Assembly (NCBI GenBank): GCA_029287695.1
Contig: JARFQQ010000051.1
Span: 1-9,285 of the forward strand
Direction: 5' to 3'
Length of the DNA: 9,285 nucleotides
From: Gammaproteobacteria bacterium
GTDB taxonomy: Bacteria; Pseudomonadota; Gammaproteobacteria; Chromatiales; Chromatiaceae
The position numbers were made by a program, and so were the translations under genes. The notes under the pieces are model-generated. The model made no database searches, was not told the DNA's origin, and saw nothing but the letters and a program-made list of their open reading frames with translations. Positions 6,673-9,285 of the stretch are shown here, in pieces. Position 1 is the first letter of the stretch, and each line of letters starts with the position of its first letter.

Positions 6673-6696
6673 AAAAAGGGGCCTCTCAGGCCCCTT
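6673..6696 (-). terminator. Intrinsic terminator of the rpsO-pnp transcript
   Basis: On the minus strand AAGGGGCC-TGAGA-GGCCCCTT gives an 8-bp, GC-rich stem with a 5-base loop, followed directly by a T-run (TTTTTC; 6677-6672). This is a textbook rho-independent terminator, about 24 bases past the pnp stop. A second small hairpin, CTGAAG (6723-6718)/CTTCAG (6710-6705), straddles the pnp TGA just before it. The same inverted repeat read on the plus strand lacks a T-run, so the terminator acts leftward. Confidence 0.92.
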
Positions 6697-6719
6697 CGTG
6701 ACAACTGAAGGAGGTCGCT

Positions 6720-8822
6720 TCAGCCTTCATCTTCCTCGACAGCCTTCATGCTCAGGCGAATACGCCCCTGCTTGTCGAGTTCAAGCACCTTGACCTTGAC
6801 GACATCACCCTCCGAGAGCTTGTCAGTCACCTTCTCGACACGTTCGTTGCAGATCTGGGAGATGTGCACGAGCCCGTCCTTGCCAGGCAGGATGGTGACA
6901 AAAGCGCCGAAGTCCATGATACGGGCAACCTTGCCCTCGTAGACTGTACCAACCTCGACATCGGCGGTGAGCTGCTCGATGCGCTTGCGCGCGGCATCGG
7001 CGGCGGCCTTATCGACGGAGGCGATGCGCACGAGGCCATCGTCGGTCAGATCGACGGAAGTCCCGGTCTCCTCGGTAATGGCGCGGATGGTCGCACCACC
7101 CTTGCCGATGACATCGCGGATCTTTTCGGGATTGATGGTGAAGCTGGTGATGCGCGGCGCGTGTTCCGACATCTCCTGGCGCGGCTCGGAAATCACCTTG
7201 CCCATTTCGCCGAGGATATGCATCCGGCCCTCTTTGGCCTGATCCAGCGCGATCTCCATGATCTCTTTCGTGATGCCCTCGATCTTGATGACCATCTGCA
7301 GCGCATTTACTCCGTTGACAGTGCCGGCGACCTTGAAGTCCATGTCTCCCAGGTGATCCTCTTCGCCGAGAATATCGGTCAGCACTGAGAACTTGTCGCC
7401 CTCCTTGATGAGGCCCATGGCGACACCGGCAATCGGCGACTTGATGGGTACGCCGGCATCCATGAGCGCGAGGCTGGTACCGCAGACCGAAGCCATGGAA
7501 GAGGAGCCGTTGGATTCTGTGATTTCGGAGACGACACGAATCGAGTACGGAAAGTCATCGCTCGTCGGCATGCAGGCCAGTACGCCACGCTTGGCGAGTC
7601 GTCCGTGGCCGATTTCACGCCGCTTCGGGCTGCCTACGCGGCCCGTTTCACCCACGCAGAACGGCGGGAAGTTGTAGTGCAGCATGAAGTTCTCTTTGCG
7701 TTCACCCTCGAGCGCATCGATGATCTGCGCCTCGCGTTCGGTACCGAGCGTGGTGACGACCATCGCCTGGGTCTCGCCGCGGGTAAAGAGAGCCGAGCCG
7801 TGGGTCCGTGGCAGGATGCCGGTACGCACGGTAATCGGGCGCACGGTGCGTGTGTCGCGACCGTCGATACGCGGTTCGCCATCGAGGATGCGGCCACGCA
7901 CAGTGGTCTTCTTGACCTTGCCGAGAGCAGTCTCGACTTCCTGCGCGTTCCACTTCGGCTCGTCGCCGCCGCAGAGTTTCTCGATCAGGCTTGCCTTGAT
8001 CTCGTCGAGCTTGCCGTAACGCTGCATCTTGTCTGCGGTGCCGTAGGCCTCGACAACGGCCTGGCCAGCCTCGGCCGCTACAACGTCGATGAGTTCGTCA
8101 TTGGATTCGGGCGGCGTCCATGACAGCTGCTCACTGCTCACTTCGCTGGCGAGTTCGCGAATCGCGTCGATGACAGCCTGAGACTGCTCATGGCCGAAGA
8201 GTACTGCACCCAGCATGACCTCTTCGGGGAGCTCGTTGGCTTCCGATTCGACCATCAGCACAGCATGCTCCGTGCCGGCGACGATCAGGTCGAGTTCCGA
8301 GCTTCCACCAATCCCGGTCTCCGAGTGGTTCAGCAGGTACTCGCCGTCCTTGTAGCCAACGCGGGCGGCGCCGACCGGACCGTTGAACGGCAGGCCGGAA
8401 ATTGCCAGGGCTGCCGAGGTACCGATGAGCGAAGGGATCTCGGGATCCACTTCCGGGTTCAGGGATTTCACAGTGATAATCACCTGGACCTCGTTCACGA
8501 AACCCTTCGGGAAGAGCGGGCGAATCGGACGGTCGATGAGACGGGCCGTCAGGATCTCCTTCTCGCTCGGACGTCCCTCTCGGCGGAAAAAACCACCGGG
8601 GATTTTACCGGCGGCATAGGTTTTTTCCTGGTAGTCGACAGTCAGCGGGAAGAAATCGCGGCCGGTATCGGCCTCCTTGCGTGCGACCACTGTGACGAGC
8701 ACGACGGTGTCATCCATATTGACCAGCACGGCACCATCGGCCTGGCGTGCGATTTCGCCCGTCTCGAGCGTGACTGAATGTTTTCCGTACTGAAAAGTTT
8801 TTCTGATCGGCGTTGGTATCAC
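6720..8822 (-). CDS. pnp: Polyribonucleotide nucleotidyltransferase (PNPase)
   Basis: A 700-residue trimeric phosphorolytic 3'-5' exoribonuclease that uses phosphate to release nucleoside diphosphates from RNA, and can add tails in reverse; a partner of the RNA degradosome in the cytoplasm (E. coli PNPase has 711 residues). Domains in order: first RNase PH core (about 12-145, with [12 protein letters not shown] at 78-89), helical linker (about 240-310), second RNase PH core (about 322-545), KH domain (about 556-615, GKGG at 573-576) and S1 domain (about 622-692). Catalytic features are intact: the phosphate-binding SNGSSS (437-442), and D489, D495 and K497 in [11 protein letters not shown], matching E. 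coli D486, D492 and K494. The start is GTG at 8822 with GAGGA about six bases upstream. It lies 29 bp behind rpsO with no terminator between them, so the two are cotranscribed; a strong terminator follows the gene. Confidence 0.98.
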   Translation of the reverse strand: MIPTPIRKTFQYGKHSVTLETGEIARQADGAVLVNMDDTVVLVTVVARKEADTGRDFFPLTVDYQEKTYAAGKIPGGFFRREGRPSEKEILTARLIDRPIRPLFPKGFVNEVQVIITVKSLNPEVDPEIPSLIGTSAALAISGLPFNGPVGAARVGYKDGEYLLNHSETGIGGSSELDLIVAGTEHAVLMVESEANELPEEVMLGAVLFGHEQSQAVIDAIRELASEVSSEQLSWTPPESNDELIDVVAAEAGQAVVEAYGTADKMQRYGKLDEIKASLIEKLCGGDEPKWNAQEVETALGKVKKTTVRGRILDGEPRIDGRDTRTVRPITVRTGILPRTHGSALFTRGETQAMVVTTLGTEREAQIIDALEGERKENFMLHYNFPPFCVGETGRVGSPKRREIGHGRLAKRGVLACMPTSDDFPYSIRVVSEITESNGSSSMASVCGTSLALMDAGVPIKSPIAGVAMGLIKEGDKFSVLTDILGEEDHLGDMDFKVAGTVNGVNALQMVIKIEGITKEIMEIALDQAKEGRMHILGEMGKVISEPRQEMSEHAPRITSFTINPEKIRDVIGKGGATIRAITEETGTSVDLTDDGLVRIASVDKAAADAARKRIEQLTADVEVGTVYEGKVARIMDFGAFVTILPGKDGLVHISQICNERVEKVTDKLSEGDVVKVKVLELDKQGRIRLSMKAVEEDEG

Positions 8823-8851
8823 TGTTTTTCCTCGGCAGCCTGATGGGCAGA

Positions 8852-9121
8852 TTAGCGACGCAGTCCGAGACGGCTGATCAGCTCGCGATAACGCTCGACA
8901 TCCTTGTTCTTCAGGTAGTCGAGCAGCTTGCGGCGTGAGTTGACCAGTCGGACCAGTCCTCTGCGTGAGTGGTTGTCTTTCTTGTGGGTTTTGAAATGTT
9001 CGGTCAGTTCGTTGATGCGTGTCGTCAGCAGTGCAACCTGGACCTCGGGCGAGCCGGTGTCACCGTCGCCACGCTTGTACTCTTCGATGATGGCCTTCTT
9101 GGCCTCTGCGCTCATTGTCAT
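8852..9121 (-). CDS. rpsO: 30S ribosomal protein S15
   Basis: An 89-residue S15, the same length as in E. coli, which binds the central domain of 16S rRNA early in 30S assembly. Conserved segments are [23 protein letters not shown], the RNA-contacting [15 protein letters not shown] and [12 protein letters not shown], and the end [10 protein letters not shown] place the start at ATG 9121 (MTMSAEAKK), which aligns in length with the usual MSLSAE form and has GGAG seven bases upstream; ATG 9115 is possible but 13 bases from that site. A TTG at 9163 would add 14 unconserved residues and is rejected. S15 represses its own synthesis through its mRNA leader in several bacteria; a leader of about 70 bases is present here, but I could not recognise a specific pseudoknot. 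Upstream neighbour in an operon with pnp. Confidence 0.97.
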   Translation of the reverse strand: MTMSAEAKKAIIEEYKRGDGDTGSPEVQVALLTTRINELTEHFKTHKKDNHSRRGLVRLVNSRRKLLDYLKNKDVERYRELISRLGLRR

Positions 9122-9196
9122 GTCATGTCTCCGTAATGGATGGAAGAACGCGCTCCCCGGCAATGAGTCCAGATGAACGCACGAAATTGGTCGCGA

Positions 9197-9225
9197 ATCA
9201 TAACATGATCAGAATCTGAAAACAG
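9197..9225 (-). promoter_or_regulatory. Candidate rpsO-pnp promoter with extended -10
   Basis: On the minus strand TGT-TATGAT (9205-9197) is an extended -10 element with TATGAT at 9202-9197. A weak -35 (CTGTTT, 9225-9220) lies 17 bases upstream. Transcription would start near 9190 and give a leader of about 70 bases before the S15 ATG. Extended -10 promoters tolerate poor -35 boxes, so the combination is plausible. Confidence 0.5.
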
Positions 9226-9233
9226 GCTGTTTT
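9219..9233. repeat. 15-bp palindrome at the rpsO promoter -35
   Basis: AAAACAG-G-CTGTTTT is a perfect 7-bp inverted repeat around one base, overlapping the predicted -35 hexamer of the rpsO promoter. As DNA it resembles an operator half-site pair; as RNA the loop is too short to fold fully. It is not a LexA box, because the ACAG and CTGT halves are in the wrong order. Confidence 0.4.
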
Positions 9234-9240
9234 GGGGGTG

Positions 9241-9285
9241 TTATCGCCGTTCACCGGGGATCTGGAGGAAATTTGCGGATTCCGA
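9241..9285 (-). CDS. Possible C-terminal tail of an upstream gene (partial, uncertain)
   Basis: One minus-strand frame is open from the window edge to a TAA at 9243-9241 and reads SESANFLQIPGERR. In many Proteobacteria truB lies directly upstream of rpsO, so this could be the last residues of a TruB-like protein, but fourteen residues show no recognisable motif. The other two frames are open here too, one to a stop at 9253-9255 and one through the promoter region. Treat it as a positional guess. Confidence 0.22.
   Translation of the reverse strand, partial: SESANFLQIPGERR

Noticed and set aside
5336..6673. 445-codon plus-strand open frame
   Set aside because: It is antisense to the highly conserved gshA and extends over its start into the terminator region; no domain is recognisable.
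8190..8777. 195-codon plus-strand open frame
   Set aside because: Antisense to the first RNase PH domain of pnp; composition mirrors the coding strand.
9122..9163. Upstream TTG start for rpsO
   Set aside because: It would add 14 residues not found in S15 and would place the good Shine-Dalgarno sequence inside the coding region.
9219..9233. LexA/SOS box at the palindrome
   Set aside because: An SOS box needs CTGT-N8-ACAG; here the halves are in the opposite order and separated by one base.
1..9285. CRISPR array, tRNA, rRNA, insertion sequence or prophage module
   Set aside because: No regularly spaced direct repeats, tRNA cloverleaf with CCA-type end, transposase or structural phage genes were seen on either strand.

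Overview
This window is GC-rich bacterial DNA and looks like a gammaproteobacterium. The evidence is a glutamate-cysteine ligase of the gammaproteobacterial GshA type, a YgfZ protein with the KGCYTGQE motif, and the order rpsO-pnp with proteins close to the E. coli forms. Genus and species cannot be told from the sequence. The first 19 bases are the Nextera/Tn5 mosaic-end adapter, so the left edge is a sequencing artefact and not genome. It suggests a metagenomic or draft contig, and it makes the first gene end artificially.

Layout from left to right. (1) 20-1465, minus strand: a 54-residue acidic protein of unknown function (1301-1465) overlaps by four bases the start of a Rad50/SMC-like ATPase with two predicted membrane helices (20-1304). 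The ATPase is cut off by the adapter after 428 residues. (2) 1571-3382, minus strand: an RNB-domain exoribonuclease with an unusual N-terminal region. (3) 3383-3471: a short divergent promoter region with a 17-bp palindrome. (4) 3472-4008, plus strand: a cupin-like protein. (5) 4009-4107: a gap with nested inverted repeats. (6) 4108-5058, plus strand: ygfZ, facing gshA (5072-6649, minus strand) with 13 bp between their stop codons. (7) 6650-6719: a strong intrinsic terminator of the pnp transcript. (8) 6720-8822, minus strand: pnp. (9) 8852-9121, minus strand: rpsO, with an extended -10 promoter candidate behind it at about 9200. (10) The last 45 bases may hold the C-terminus of another minus-strand gene. 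No gene-free stretch exceeds 300 bases.

The well-understood genes are housekeeping: translation (rpsO), RNA decay (pnp and the RNB nuclease), glutathione synthesis (gshA) and folate-dependent Fe-S enzyme maintenance (ygfZ). The least explained part is the left end, where a membrane-tethered Rad50-like ATPase is translationally coupled to a tiny partner. This is the best candidate for an undescribed system, but half of the ATPase is missing. I saw no CRISPR array, tRNA, insertion sequence or prophage module.
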